DNA of 64,000 bases from an uncultured Rhizobium sp. (GTDB lineage Bacteria; Pseudomonadota; Alphaproteobacteria; Rhizobiales; Rhizobiaceae). The notes below the pieces were generated by a model. That model did not search any database and was not told where the DNA came from. It saw nothing but the letters and a program-made list of their open reading frames with translations. Location of the stretch: positions 149,718-213,717 of the forward strand of contig CAMFIE010000004.1 of the NCBI GenBank assembly GCA_945952315.1. Direction: 5' to 3'. A program made the position numbers and the translations under genes. Below, piece after piece: positions 19,579-27,734 of the stretch; the stretch's first letter is position 1, and every line of letters begins with the position of its first letter.

Positions 19579-20211
19579 ATGCCGGTGATCGGCGGTCTGA
19601 TACTGGCAGGCGGGCGGTCCAGCCGCATGGGTGAGAACAAGCTGCTTCTGCCTTTCGGACCGGCACGGCTGATCGACTGGGTTGCAGCCAGGCTCGAAAC
19701 CCAGTGCACCTCGATAGCGCTGAACTGCAACGAGGCGATTGCGGGCCTTCCCGCCCTGCCCCGCATTCACGATGATATCGAAGGCCATGCCGGGCCGCTC
19801 GCGGGCATTGCGGCTGGTCTTGCCCATTTCCGCAAGCACCAACCCGACGTCACACACGCGCTGACGGTGGCCGCCGATACACCGTTTTTTCCGGAGAACC
19901 TTCGGGAAGGGCTGGAAGCCTCGATTGAGACAGCGGAAGAGATTGCCGTTGCCGTGAGCGCCGGTCAGCAATGGCAGCCAACCTTCGCGCTCTGGCCGGT
20001 CGGCATTGAAGACGCGTTGCGCCAATGGCTTTCGGACCCGGAAAACCGCAAGCTGCGCGCTTTCATCGCCCGATATCCCCACAAGACGGTGGGCTTTGCC
20101 GCTCATTCGGGATTGAAAGGAAGCGGAGAGGCGTCCATAGACCCGTTCTTCAACATCAATACGCCGGACGATTATCACCGGGCGTTGGGCATTCTTGAGG
20201 GCATGGCATGA
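19579..20211 (+). CDS. mobA: Molybdenum cofactor guanylyltransferase
   Basis: Attaches GMP to molybdopterin to make the guanine dinucleotide cofactor. The 210-residue protein shows the nucleotidyltransferase signature GLILAGGRSSRMGENKLLL at its N-terminus, a metal-binding Asp in TVAADTPFFPENL, and the C-terminal FFNINTPDDY found in MobA. AAGGA precedes the ATG. Its stop overlaps the start of mobB by four bases (ATGA), so the two are translationally coupled. Confidence 0.95.
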   Translation: MPVIGGLILAGGRSSRMGENKLLLPFGPARLIDWVAARLETQCTSIALNCNEAIAGLPALPRIHDDIEGHAGPLAGIAAGLAHFRKHQPDVTHALTVAADTPFFPENLREGLEASIETAEEIAVAVSAGQQWQPTFALWPVGIEDALRQWLSDPENRKLRAFIARYPHKTVGFAAHSGLKGSGEASIDPFFNINTPDDYHRALGILEGMA

Positions 20212-20720
20212 GCGAACCGCGCGTCTTTGGCATTTCGGGCTGGAAGAATTCGGGCAAGACCGGGCTTGCGGTGCGTCTGGTGGAAGAATTCACAAGCCGC
20301 GGCTATCGCATCTCCACCATCAAGCATGCCCACCATGATTTCGATATCGACAAGGTGGGCGCGGACAGCTTCCGCCACCGGCAGGCGGGCGCGCATGAGG
20401 TCACCATCGTTTCGGGCACGCGCTACGCGATCATGCACGAGCTTCGTGGCGCGCCGGAGCCAAGTTTCGAGGAAATCCTTTCCCGCCTCGCCCCTTGCGA
20501 TCTGGTGCTGATCGAAGGCTACAAGCGCGAGAAAATTCCGAAGATCGAAGCGCGGCGGCTGGATGCCAAAAATCGCGAACCGCTCGCCCCGAATGATCCG
20601 CATATCGTGGCGATTGCCGCCGATCATCCCGTCACCGACAGCGCACTGCCCGTCTTCGATCTCGATGACACGCTGGCGATTGCCGATTTCGTGGAAAGGA
20701 TCACCGGCCTCAAGGGCTGA
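20208..20720 (+). CDS. mobB: Molybdopterin-guanine dinucleotide biosynthesis adaptor MobB
   Basis: Small P-loop GTPase that assists MobA. The 170-residue protein has the Walker A motif GISGWKNSGKTGLAVRL near the N-terminus, IKHAHHDFDIDKVGADSFRH, a Walker-B-like DLVLIEGYKREKIPKIE, and the usual MobB length. It overlaps mobA by four bases and ends just before a strong terminator, closing the transporter-mobA-mobB unit. Confidence 0.95.
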   Translation: MSEPRVFGISGWKNSGKTGLAVRLVEEFTSRGYRISTIKHAHHDFDIDKVGADSFRHRQAGAHEVTIVSGTRYAIMHELRGAPEPSFEEILSRLAPCDLVLIEGYKREKIPKIEARRLDAKNREPLAPNDPHIVAIAADHPVTDSALPVFDLDDTLAIADFVERITGLKG

Positions 20721-20739
20721 CAGGGTCTGTACAAACAAA

Positions 20740-20772
20740 AAACCGCCCGGCTCGTCACCGGGCGGTTTCTTT
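20740..20772. terminator. Terminator between convergent mobB and the OmpA-domain gene
   Basis: A perfect 11-bp stem (aaaccgcccgg / ccgggcggttt) with a seven-base loop, with A-rich and T-rich flanks usable from either side. Confidence 0.85.
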
Positions 20773-20786
20773 GTTCGGGATAGCCC

Positions 20787-22910
20787 TCAGCGCTGGGCAA
20801 TCGGACGGATCAGCGGCGTGACGCGGCGGATGGTGACGCGGCGGTTCTGCTGCTCCGGACCATTGGTGCGGATCTTCAGGTAGCGCTCGCCATAGCCCTG
20901 CGTCGTAAGGTTTTCCGGCGGAATGCCATAGAGATCGGTCAGAAGTTCGGCAACCGAGGCCGCACGCTTGTCAGACAGCACGAGGTTCGACTGGGCAGAA
21001 CCCACCGCATCCGTATGCCCTTCGATCAGGAAGGTTTCACCTGGATCCTTGCGCAGAACCTTGAGCATGGCTTCCGCCACCTTGCGCAGCGACTTGCTCT
21101 GGCTCAGCGGCACATCCGCGCTGCCGGTCGCGAAGGTGATCGTGTCGAGATCGATACGGCGGACCTTGTCGCGGATACGCGCCGAATACTTCACCTCATC
21201 CAGCGAGTAGACCCGTTCCACACGCTCCACCGGCGGGCGCTCGAGGAAGTCGTAATAGTCGAAGCGCGGCTTGCGGGACGTGGCGACGATATAGTCATCC
21301 AGCGGCACCATCAGACGCATCGGCGGCAGGTCGTAACCGGCATCATAGATGCGGCGCGGCGCTTCCGTATCGGCATCCGGCGCATAGATCATCACATATT
21401 CATCGCCATCGGGCGTGATGCGCGAGCGAAGGATGATGTCGCCGAAGGCATTGTAAACAGTCACCAGACGCGAGCCATCCGGACGCTCGATGGTTTCGCG
21501 GGTGCGACCGCGCGACAGGTTTTCGTAATAGGTGTCGCGGCTCTGCATCCGCAGACGCGGGCGATCATCCGAGCGCACCACAAACTGATTGCCGACGCTG
21601 AGAACCGTGGTGTTTTCCACCTGGTTCACGACTGTGACCTGATTGACCTGATTGATCTGCGTGACGTTGTTCACCACCGTGTTGTTGGTGACATTGTTGG
21701 TCACGGTGTTGTTCGTCACATTGTTGGTGACGTTATTGGTGATGTTGGTCACACCCGGCACCGCAAAAGTCGGTGCGGCCTTCAGCTTGGTGCCCTCTTC
21801 ATTGACCACGGCCTCAACCTTCGCAGGTTCGATCACAGGAACGGCCTGCAGGGCTTCCGCATCCGTTGTCGGCGGCGGAACGGCGGCTTCCTGCGAACGG
21901 GCAGCGGCCCGGAGCGTGCGTGACTGTTCGCCGCCGGTCAGATCCGCATCCTTGTCACTGTCGAGAACGGCAGCACCGTTTTGCTCCGGCAGAACAACCG
22001 TGTCGGTGGTCTTGGAGGGGTCTTCAGCAATCTGCTGCTTCTCCTCCGTTGTCATTGTGTCCTCAATCTCGGGCAACGGCTGATCGGCAGCCGCGGGTGC
22101 AGGAGCGTCTGCCTGCGGGGCCGCATTCGGATCGGTGGCGTCCGGTGCCGGGGCCTGCTGGCTGTCGTCTGTCGCGGGCGCCTGCTGGTCCGTGCCATCG
22201 GCCGGGGCCTGCTGATTGTCTTCTGGCGCAGGCGTCTGCTCTTCCGCAGGAGCCTGCTGGTTTTCTTCAGGCGCGGGAGCGGGAGCCGGTTCCTCAGCCG
22301 GGGTCTGCTCCTCGGCGGGCGCTTGCGGTTCCTCGGCTGGAGCCGGTTCTTCGGCAGGTGCCTGCTGGTTGTCTTCCGGTGCCGGTGCGGGTTGTTCCTC
22401 GGCAGGAGGAGCCGGCTCTTCGGCAGGCGCTTGCGGTTCTTCGGCAGGAGCCGGCTCTTCGGCAGGCGCCTGCTGGTTGTCTTCCGGGGCCGGTGCAGGT
22501 TGTTCCTCTGCAGGCGGTTGTTCTTCTGCCGGAGGCTGCTCCTCGGCAGGAGCCTGCTGATTGTCTTCCGGCGCTGGCGCAGGTTCTTCCGCAGGCGGCG
22601 CAGGTTCTTCCGCAGGCGGTGCGGGCTCTTCTGCGGGTGGTGCGGGCTCTTCTGCCGGAGGGGCCGGCTGCTCTTCCGGGGCGGGAGCCGGTTCCTCGGC
22701 GGGTGCCTGCTGCTGTTGTTCCTGCTGCTTCTGCTGCAGGAGAAGCAGTTCCTCATCGCTCAGCTGGCCGTCACCATCAAGGTCGCCTTCCAGCGCCTGC
22801 GCCATCAGCCATGTCGCCTGACCACTAGCCGCGCTGGCCGGTGTTATGGCGAAGGAAAGCGTCATGACCGGCAGGGCCACGGTGGCAAAGAGTTTCGAAC
22901 GAAGCGACAT
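20787..22910 (-). CDS. OmpA-family protein with EF-hand, Pro/Glu-rich repeat region and Asn/Thr/Val repeats
   Basis: A 707-residue exported protein with four parts. Residues 1-28 are a signal peptide. Residues 43-54 (DLDGDGQLSDEE) are a canonical 12-residue EF-hand calcium loop with Asp at 1, 3 and 5 and Glu at 12. From about 70 to 285 it is low complexity, repeating PAEEPAP, PAEEQ and EDNQQAP units. Around 387-430 it runs TNNVTNN-type repeats. The C-terminal OmpA domain (about 585-700) binds peptidoglycan, with IEGHTDAVGSAQSN and SDKRAASV. This suggests a long spacer anchored to the wall. ATG 22910 has AGGAAA upstream. A terminator is shared with mobB. Confidence 0.9.
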   Translation of the reverse strand: MSLRSKLFATVALPVMTLSFAITPASAASGQATWLMAQALEGDLDGDGQLSDEELLLLQQKQQEQQQQAPAEEPAPAPEEQPAPPAEEPAPPAEEPAPPAEEPAPPAEEPAPAPEDNQQAPAEEQPPAEEQPPAEEQPAPAPEDNQQAPAEEPAPAEEPQAPAEEPAPPAEEQPAPAPEDNQQAPAEEPAPAEEPQAPAEEQTPAEEPAPAPAPEENQQAPAEEQTPAPEDNQQAPADGTDQQAPATDDSQQAPAPDATDPNAAPQADAPAPAAADQPLPEIEDTMTTEEKQQIAEDPSKTTDTVVLPEQNGAAVLDSDKDADLTGGEQSRTLRAAARSQEAAVPPPTTDAEALQAVPVIEPAKVEAVVNEEGTKLKAAPTFAVPGVTNITNNVTNNVTNNTVTNNVTNNTVVNNVTQINQVNQVTVVNQVENTTVLSVGNQFVVRSDDRPRLRMQSRDTYYENLSRGRTRETIERPDGSRLVTVYNAFGDIILRSRITPDGDEYVMIYAPDADTEAPRRIYDAGYDLPPMRLMVPLDDYIVATSRKPRFDYYDFLERPPVERVERVYSLDEVKYSARIRDKVRRIDLDTITFATGSADVPLSQSKSLRKVAEAMLKVLRKDPGETFLIEGHTDAVGSAQSNLVLSDKRAASVAELLTDLYGIPPENLTTQGYGERYLKIRTNGPEQQNRRVTIRRVTPLIRPIAQR
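22195..22735. repeat. Degenerate tandem repeat coding for the Pro/Glu/Ala/Gln linker
   Basis: An approximately 540-bp stretch of imperfect 18-60 bp units such as ctcttcggcaggcgcctgc and tcttccgcaggcggcgcagg, reading on the minus strand as PAEEP, APAPEDNQQAP and related units. Copies differ mostly at third positions, so the repeat has diverged under coding constraint. Unit number is likely to vary between strains. Confidence 0.8.
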
Positions 22911-23276
22911 ATGATTTCCTTTCGGTCGCAGGAATCGCGAATTAGGCTCTTGGAGCAGAGATCAGTAAAAACTGACAAGACTGTGATGTGCAGTCGTCCC
23001 CAATCGAATATTCTGTTTTATAAGAACCGCGGCATGAATAGCGTATGAATAAGGCGTTAATCCAACAGTTAACCCGAAAGCACAGCGCCCGGTTCCCGAT
23101 TGCCCGCTGCAACCGCGCCCAGCGGACAGTAATTCACCTATAATGTGATAAAATATATTGATTTTTCTGCCCCTGCCGTAGGAATATGCCTCTACCGTGG
23201 ACGTAAACGCCACTCGGGAGAACAGAGCGCCGGACCCGTTCAGGGAAAAACCGGAGCCAGCAAAAAAGAGGAAATC
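22911..23276. other. 366-base divergent intergenic region
   Basis: Separates the OmpA-domain gene from the ABC transporter operon and must hold both promoters. The stretch 22985-23060 and 23130-23165 is AT-rich (for example tataatgtgataaaatat near 23140-23157, which includes a good -10-like TATAAT). No coding frame or clear operator palindrome was seen. Confidence 0.4.
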
Positions 23277-24056
23277 ATGAAAACCACCCTGCGCATTCTC
23301 GCCGCCGCGTCGCTGGCAGCTCTTTCGCTTATGGCCGGATCTGCCCGCGCCGAGGAAAAGATCATTATTGGCACGGAGGGCGCCTATCCGCCCTTCAACA
23401 ACCTCGAAGCCGACGGCACGCTGACCGGTTTCGACATCGACATCGCCAAGGCGCTCTGCGATGAAATGAAGGTGACCTGCGAATTCGTGACCCAGGACTG
23501 GGATGGCATCATCCCGGCGCTCGAGGCCAAGAAGTTCGATGCGATCATCGCGTCGATGTCGATCACACCGGAGCGCAAGGAAAAGGTTTCCTTCTCGAAG
23601 AAATACTACAACACGCCGCCCGCGATTGCCGTTCCGAAGGACAGCCCGCTGACCGAAGCAACCGAAGCCGCCCTTCAGGGCAAGACGCTCGGTGCCCAGT
23701 CCTCGACCACCCACGCCAACTATGCAGAAGCGCATATGAAGGGTGCGGAGCTGAAGCTTTATCCGACCGCCGACGAATACAAGCTCGACATTTCCAACGG
23801 CCGGATCGATGCCGTGATCGACGACGTGGTCGTGCTGTCGGAATGGGTGAAGTCGGATGCCGGCAGCTGCTGCAAGATCCTCGGCACCCTGCCCGTCGAT
23901 GCAGCGATCAACGGTGAAGGCGCTGGCATTGCCGTGCGCAAGGGTGAGGAAGCGCTCGCGGACCGTTTCAGCGCCGCCATCGATGCGATCCGCAAGAGCG
24001 GCAAATATCAGGAAATCAACAAGAAATATTTCGATTTCGACGTCTACGGCGAATAA
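23277..24056 (+). CDS. Polar amino acid ABC transporter, periplasmic binding protein
   Basis: Captures an amino acid (Lys/Arg/ornithine/His or octopine-type group) in the periplasm and delivers it to the permeases downstream. The 259-residue protein has a signal peptide (1-25, ending GSARA) and the family-3 solute-binding fold: GTEGAYPPFNNLEADGTLTG, GFDIDIAKALC, DWDGIIPALEAKKFDAIIAS, and SITPERKEKVSFS. ATG 23277 follows AAGAGGAAATC; upstream in-frame starts lack a signal peptide. Exact ligand not assignable. Confidence 0.93.
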   Translation: MKTTLRILAAASLAALSLMAGSARAEEKIIIGTEGAYPPFNNLEADGTLTGFDIDIAKALCDEMKVTCEFVTQDWDGIIPALEAKKFDAIIASMSITPERKEKVSFSKKYYNTPPAIAVPKDSPLTEATEAALQGKTLGAQSSTTHANYAEAHMKGAELKLYPTADEYKLDISNGRIDAVIDDVVVLSEWVKSDAGSCCKILGTLPVDAAINGEGAGIAVRKGEEALADRFSAAIDAIRKSGKYQEINKKYFDFDVYGE

Positions 24057-24080
24057 CCGGGGCCAGAATGGCGAATTTTG

Positions 24081-24111
24081 ATGGCGGAAGACACAATCTT
24101 CCGCCATTTTA
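24081..24111 (+). terminator. Intra-operon hairpin between binding protein and permease genes
   Basis: A perfect 10-bp stem (atggcggaag / cttccgccat), loop acacaat, followed by TTTA. The short T-run suggests partial termination or 3'-end protection, which would give more binding protein than permease. Confidence 0.6.
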
Positions 24112-24213
24112 CGTTCTTCGACCGGAATCGTTTGATCCGGTTCAGTGAACAACAAGGCGCGGCAAAGCGCCGGTTATCCAGAAGCGTCATGAGGGCGCAG
24201 CGGGGGCGTAGGT

Positions 24214-25017
24214 ATGGACGGAGTGTTCTCCGTGCTTGATCCGCTTTTGAGCGGACTGGGACATATGGTGGATCCGCTTTGCGGACCTGTGGGCGTTTTT
24301 TCCTTTTTTCCCCCTGATTCAATTGTCGCCTGTGGCGCGACTGGCTGGGGAGATGAAATTGCGGCTGGCCTGAAAGCCACGCTGGGGCTGGCGCTTGCCA
24401 CATTGCCAGTCGGCCTCACGCTTGGCTTCTTCATCGCGCTCGCGCTGCAATCTTCGGAACCGGCGCTGCGGCGAGCCGCTGGCATCTATACGACGATCTT
24501 CCGCGGACTGCCGGAGCTGCTGACCCTGTTCATCGTCTATTACGGCGCGCAAATCCTGATTCAGTCCGCCTTCGCCGCGATGGGGTTTGACCAGCGGATC
24601 GAGATCAATTCCTTTTTTGCGGGCATGATCGCACTCTCGGTGGTGTTTTCCTCCTATTGCTCGGAAGTGCTGCTTTCGGCCTTCCGGGCCATTCCGAAGG
24701 GGCAGTATGAGGCAGGCGACGCGCTGGGGTTGAGCCGCACCAATACGATGGTGCTCATCATCGTGCCGCAGCTGGTGCGCATTGCCCTTCCCGGCCTGAT
24801 GAACCTCTGGATGAACCTGCTCAAGGATACGGCCCTCGTGTCGGTGATCGGTCTTGCCGAACTGCTGCGGCAAACGGGTGTTGCCGCGAAAGTCTCCAAG
24901 CAGGCTTTCTTCTTCTATCTGCTCGCCTGCGCGCTTTATCTGGTGCTGGCGCTTCTTTCCTCCTTCGTGCTCGGCTTTATAGAGCGCCGGGTCAAACGGG
25001 CGGAGATGGGACGATGA
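24214..25017 (+). CDS. Polar amino acid ABC transporter permease (HisQ/OccQ type)
   Basis: Inner-membrane permease of the HisQ family, 267 residues with about five TM helices. The coupling-loop motif EAGDALGLSRTNTMVLIIVPQLVRIALPG near residues 168-197 is the EAA motif that contacts the ATPase. The first 45 residues (rich in Gly, Pro, Val) are longer than usual, so a later start is possible, but ATG 24214 is the first after GGGGGCG. It overlaps the next permease by four bases (ATGA). Confidence 0.92.
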   Translation: MDGVFSVLDPLLSGLGHMVDPLCGPVGVFSFFPPDSIVACGATGWGDEIAAGLKATLGLALATLPVGLTLGFFIALALQSSEPALRRAAGIYTTIFRGLPELLTLFIVYYGAQILIQSAFAAMGFDQRIEINSFFAGMIALSVVFSSYCSEVLLSAFRAIPKGQYEAGDALGLSRTNTMVLIIVPQLVRIALPGLMNLWMNLLKDTALVSVIGLAELLRQTGVAAKVSKQAFFFYLLACALYLVLALLSSFVLGFIERRVKRAEMGR

Positions 25018-25844
25018 GCGCGACCTTGCAGATGATCCCTGCCCGCCCGGCCCCGCCAAAGGCTGCCGACCGGCTGACGGCGAGCCGGTTGCTCGGCTAT
25101 TTGTGGCTCGCCTTCTGGGCCGTCCTCGGCCTTGGCCTCCTCTATCTTATGGTGACCGGCTTTGATCCGGAAAAATTCGCGAAATACGGGCCGCGCTATC
25201 TGAGCGGCATCGGCGTGACGGCAACGCTCGTCAGCGTATCCGTGGTGGCGGGCGCTGTGCTTTCACTGCCGATAACCTTTGCGCGGATGTCGAAGAACCC
25301 GGTGCTGAACGCCATTGCCTACACCTATGTCTATATTTTCCGGGGCACGCCGCTTCTGGCCCAGCTTTACCTGCTCTATTACGGCATCGGCTCCTTCAAG
25401 CCGCAGCTGGAAGCGGTCGGGCTGTGGTGGTTCTTCCGCGAAGCCTGGTATTGCGGCTTCCTGTCGCTGACCATGAACACGGCCGCCTATCAGGCTGAAA
25501 TCCTGCGTGGCGCCATTCTGTCGGTTCCGCGCGGACAGACGGAAGGGGCAAAATCTCTCGGCATTCCGTCCCGCATCGCCTTCCGCAAGATCATCCTGCC
25601 GCAGGCGCTGATCGTGGCGCTGCGCCCCTATGGCAATGAAATCATCCTGATGATCAAGGGCTCCGCCGTGGTCGCGGTGGTCACGGTGCTCGATATCATG
25701 GGCGAGACGCGCTACGCCTTCTCCCGCACCTTCGACTACCAGACCTATCTCTGGGCCGCGATCTTCTATCTCCTGATTGTCGAAACGCTGCGCCATGTCT
25801 GGGACTGGCTGGAACGGCGGCTGACCCGCCATCTGAAGCGCTGA
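25014..25844 (+). CDS. Polar amino acid ABC transporter permease (HisM/OccM type)
   Basis: Second permease of the pair, 276 residues, with five or six TM helices. Typical motifs are YTYVYIFRGTPLLAQLYLLYYG and the EAA-like loop EGAKSLGIPSRIAFRKIILPQA, followed by ALRPYGNEIILMIKGSAVV. Coupled to the first permease by an ATGA overlap. No ATP-binding gene follows: a strong terminator stands immediately after the stop, so the ATPase must be encoded elsewhere or shared with another system. Confidence 0.93.
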   Translation: MSATLQMIPARPAPPKAADRLTASRLLGYLWLAFWAVLGLGLLYLMVTGFDPEKFAKYGPRYLSGIGVTATLVSVSVVAGAVLSLPITFARMSKNPVLNAIAYTYVYIFRGTPLLAQLYLLYYGIGSFKPQLEAVGLWWFFREAWYCGFLSLTMNTAAYQAEILRGAILSVPRGQTEGAKSLGIPSRIAFRKIILPQALIVALRPYGNEIILMIKGSAVVAVVTVLDIMGETRYAFSRTFDYQTYLWAAIFYLLIVETLRHVWDWLERRLTRHLKR

Positions 25845-25847
25845 AAG

Positions 25848-25878
25848 AAAAAGCCCCGCACATCTGGCGGGGCTTTTT
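25848..25878. terminator. Terminator closing the ABC transporter operon
   Basis: A perfect 12-bp stem (aaaaagccccgc / gcggggcttttt), loop acatctg, T-run included. Works in both directions, also for the convergent small secreted protein gene. Confidence 0.9.
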
Positions 25879-25888
25879 GCATTTCGGC

Positions 25889-26251
25889 TTACGGCGCCTG
25901 ATAGTCCGGCAGGCTGTCATACAGCGCATGGATCTTCAGCGCGATCGGCGTATCCGGCTCCTGCTCGCAATCCTTGATCACCTGATCCACGAATTCCGCA
26001 AGCTTGGCATCATCGGTCAGCGCTTCGAGGTCGCGCTGCGGCTTGTCGGCCACGTTGTTGGCGGCATTCATGCCGGTGAAAAAGCCCTGAATCCAGGTGG
26101 AGAGCTTCAGCGGCGTCGAGCCGTCCTCCATGCTCTCCGTCACGTCCTTGCAGGTGCGCAGCCCCGTGCCAACGCCATTCACCATCGCCTGTGCACCCGC
26201 AGGCAGCATCAGCCCCGCAGCAACAAGAGCCAGCAATACAGTTTTCTTCAT
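25889..26251 (-). CDS. Small secreted protein, Rap1a/Tai-like
   Basis: A 120-residue exported protein with a clear signal peptide (MKKTVLLALVAAGLMLPAGAQA). Two Cys in the mature part (RTCKDVTES and IKDCEQEP) could form a disulfide. The layout, with STWIQGFFTGMNAANN in the middle and PIALKIHALYDSLPDY at the end, resembles Rap1a/Tai-type small proteins, which include immunity proteins of type VI effectors, but no effector gene is nearby, so no such role is claimed. ATG 26251 has GGAGTGGGGAA upstream. Confidence 0.75.
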   Translation of the reverse strand: MKKTVLLALVAAGLMLPAGAQAMVNGVGTGLRTCKDVTESMEDGSTPLKLSTWIQGFFTGMNAANNVADKPQRDLEALTDDAKLAEFVDQVIKDCEQEPDTPIALKIHALYDSLPDYQAP

Positions 26252-26537
26252 TTCCCCACTCCTTCCGATTGTCCGGCATTTGATCCCGAATGCCCATCCC
26301 GCAAAGTGATGCCGATTTTTGAAATGCTGCACAAGTATATTCTTTATATATCAAACCAATGAACCCTGAGATCGTGGCAGCACTCGCATAGTGACGCTGC
26401 TAACAACATGATTTTCAATATCTTTTTCTGCAATCACCCGGAATGTTCACCTTTGGTTAACCCTGCTTTGTTTCCATGAAGAGACCAGCGCGCATGGCAT
26501 GGAACGTCTGATTTTGGATACCGGAGAGAGGTGGCCA

Positions 26538-26804
26538 ATGAATACGGAACTCGAAATGCAACTGAAGGGCTACGGGCTGACGACGGCCCATATTTTCTAC
26601 CGCATGCCCGACCATCCCACGATCCTGCAAACCTTCGTCTGGCAGAATTACGACCTCGCGCCCGACTTTCCCGAGATGAATCAATTTCTGAAGTTCTGGG
26701 AAGAAAAGCTTGAAGGACCTCTGCATTCCGTCCGCTACTTCCATCGCAAGCTGATCGGCGCTGCGGAATGGCGGATGCTGAAAGGCGAATTCATTCTGCA
26801 TTGA
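26538..26804 (+). CDS. usg: Usg family protein
   Basis: An 88-residue cytoplasmic protein matching the Usg family known from alphaproteobacteria: ELEMQLKGYGLTTAHIFYRM, PDHPTILQTFVWQNYDLAPD, then FPEMNQFLKFWEEKLEGP and RYFHRKLIGAAEWR. Function unproven; the name comes from its place upstream of another gene in other genomes. ATG 26538 after GAGAGAGGTGG is preferred over the in-frame ATG 26499. A methyltransferase gene follows after 27 bases. Confidence 0.9.
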   Translation: MNTELEMQLKGYGLTTAHIFYRMPDHPTILQTFVWQNYDLAPDFPEMNQFLKFWEEKLEGPLHSVRYFHRKLIGAAEWRMLKGEFILH

Positions 26805-26831
26805 CGGTTGCGAAGCCTGGCGCGCGGTCTT

Positions 26832-27659
26832 ATGACTGCGCCCATGGCACAGAAAATCGACGAAGAGGCCCTCGCAGAGGCCTATAATCGCGCGCTCGCG
26901 CTTGAGAAATCCGGTGATGTGGATGGCGCGGAAGCCGCATACCGGCAGGCGCTGGCGCTTGATCCGGATGACCACGGCGGCATCGCCGTCCGGCTCGCAG
27001 CCCTTGGCCGTGGCGAAACGCCGCCCAAGGCGCCGGAAGCCTATGTGGAAACCCTGTTCGACCAGCATGCCGCCGCCTTCGAGGATATTCTCGTCGAACA
27101 GCTCGGCTATGCCGTGCCGATGTTCGTACGTCAGCGATTGCAGACCCTCGGCCTCGGGCCGTTCAAGCGGCTGCTTGATCTCGGTTGCGGCACGGGTCTT
27201 GCCGGTGTAGCGCTCGGCGACATGGCCGAGGATATGACCGGCATCGACATTTCCGAAAACATGGTCGAGATCGCCCATGACAAGGAAATCTACGAGACGC
27301 TCTATGTCGCGGAAGTCGAGGATTTCCTCGAAGACAATGACGATGATCCCTTCGATATCATCACGGCCTGCGATGTGGTGCCCTATCTCGGCGGTCTGGA
27401 AGCCCTGTTCTTCGGTGCCGCGGAAAACCTGAGGCCGAAGGGCCTGTTCATTTTTTCCGCCGAAACCCGTTCGGCAGAAGAACTGGCCGGTGAACCCTAC
27501 CGGGTCTACCCCTTCCATCGCTTCGTGCATTCGCCCGACTACATTCGCGAACGGCTTCTCGCCACCGGCTTCGAGATCCTCGAGATGCAGGACATCAATG
27601 TGCGGATGCAGGAAGGCGAGCCTTCGCCCGGCGTGCTGGTGATTGCACGGCTGGCCTGA
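26832..27659 (+). CDS. SAM-dependent methyltransferase with N-terminal TPR-like hairpin
   Basis: A 275-residue class I methyltransferase. Residues about 8-48 form one TPR-like unit (EAYNRALALEKSGDVDGAEAAYRQAL), followed by the Rossmann domain with SAM motif I LLDLGCGTGLAGVAL and motif II GIDISENMVEIA. The target is unknown; TPR-methyltransferase fusions of this type are annotated only as class I methyltransferases. ATG 26832 is used; TTG 26808 is also in frame. Likely cotranscribed with usg. Confidence 0.88.
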   Translation: MTAPMAQKIDEEALAEAYNRALALEKSGDVDGAEAAYRQALALDPDDHGGIAVRLAALGRGETPPKAPEAYVETLFDQHAAAFEDILVEQLGYAVPMFVRQRLQTLGLGPFKRLLDLGCGTGLAGVALGDMAEDMTGIDISENMVEIAHDKEIYETLYVAEVEDFLEDNDDDPFDIITACDVVPYLGGLEALFFGAAENLRPKGLFIFSAETRSAEELAGEPYRVYPFHRFVHSPDYIRERLLATGFEILEMQDINVRMQEGEPSPGVLVIARLA

Positions 27660-27734
27660 TTTCGCTTTCGCAAAAGCCCGCTTTCGGCTAATCCTCTCGC
27701 AGAAATTTTTCCTGCCTGATGAGGAGTGAGCGCA

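Noticed and set aside
22195..22735. Tandem repeats as a CRISPR array
   Set aside because: Units are adjacent, imperfect, in coding frame and lack unique spacers of fixed length.
22216..22821. Ser/Gly/Ala/Cys-rich plus-strand frames inside the OmpA-domain gene
   Set aside because: They are antisense readings of the Pro/Glu repeat; no ribosome site, no known pattern.
25889..26251. Type VI immunity protein (Tai/Rap1a) as part of an effector pair
   Set aside because: No effector, VgrG, Hcp or other secretion gene is nearby; only the small-protein layout is similar.
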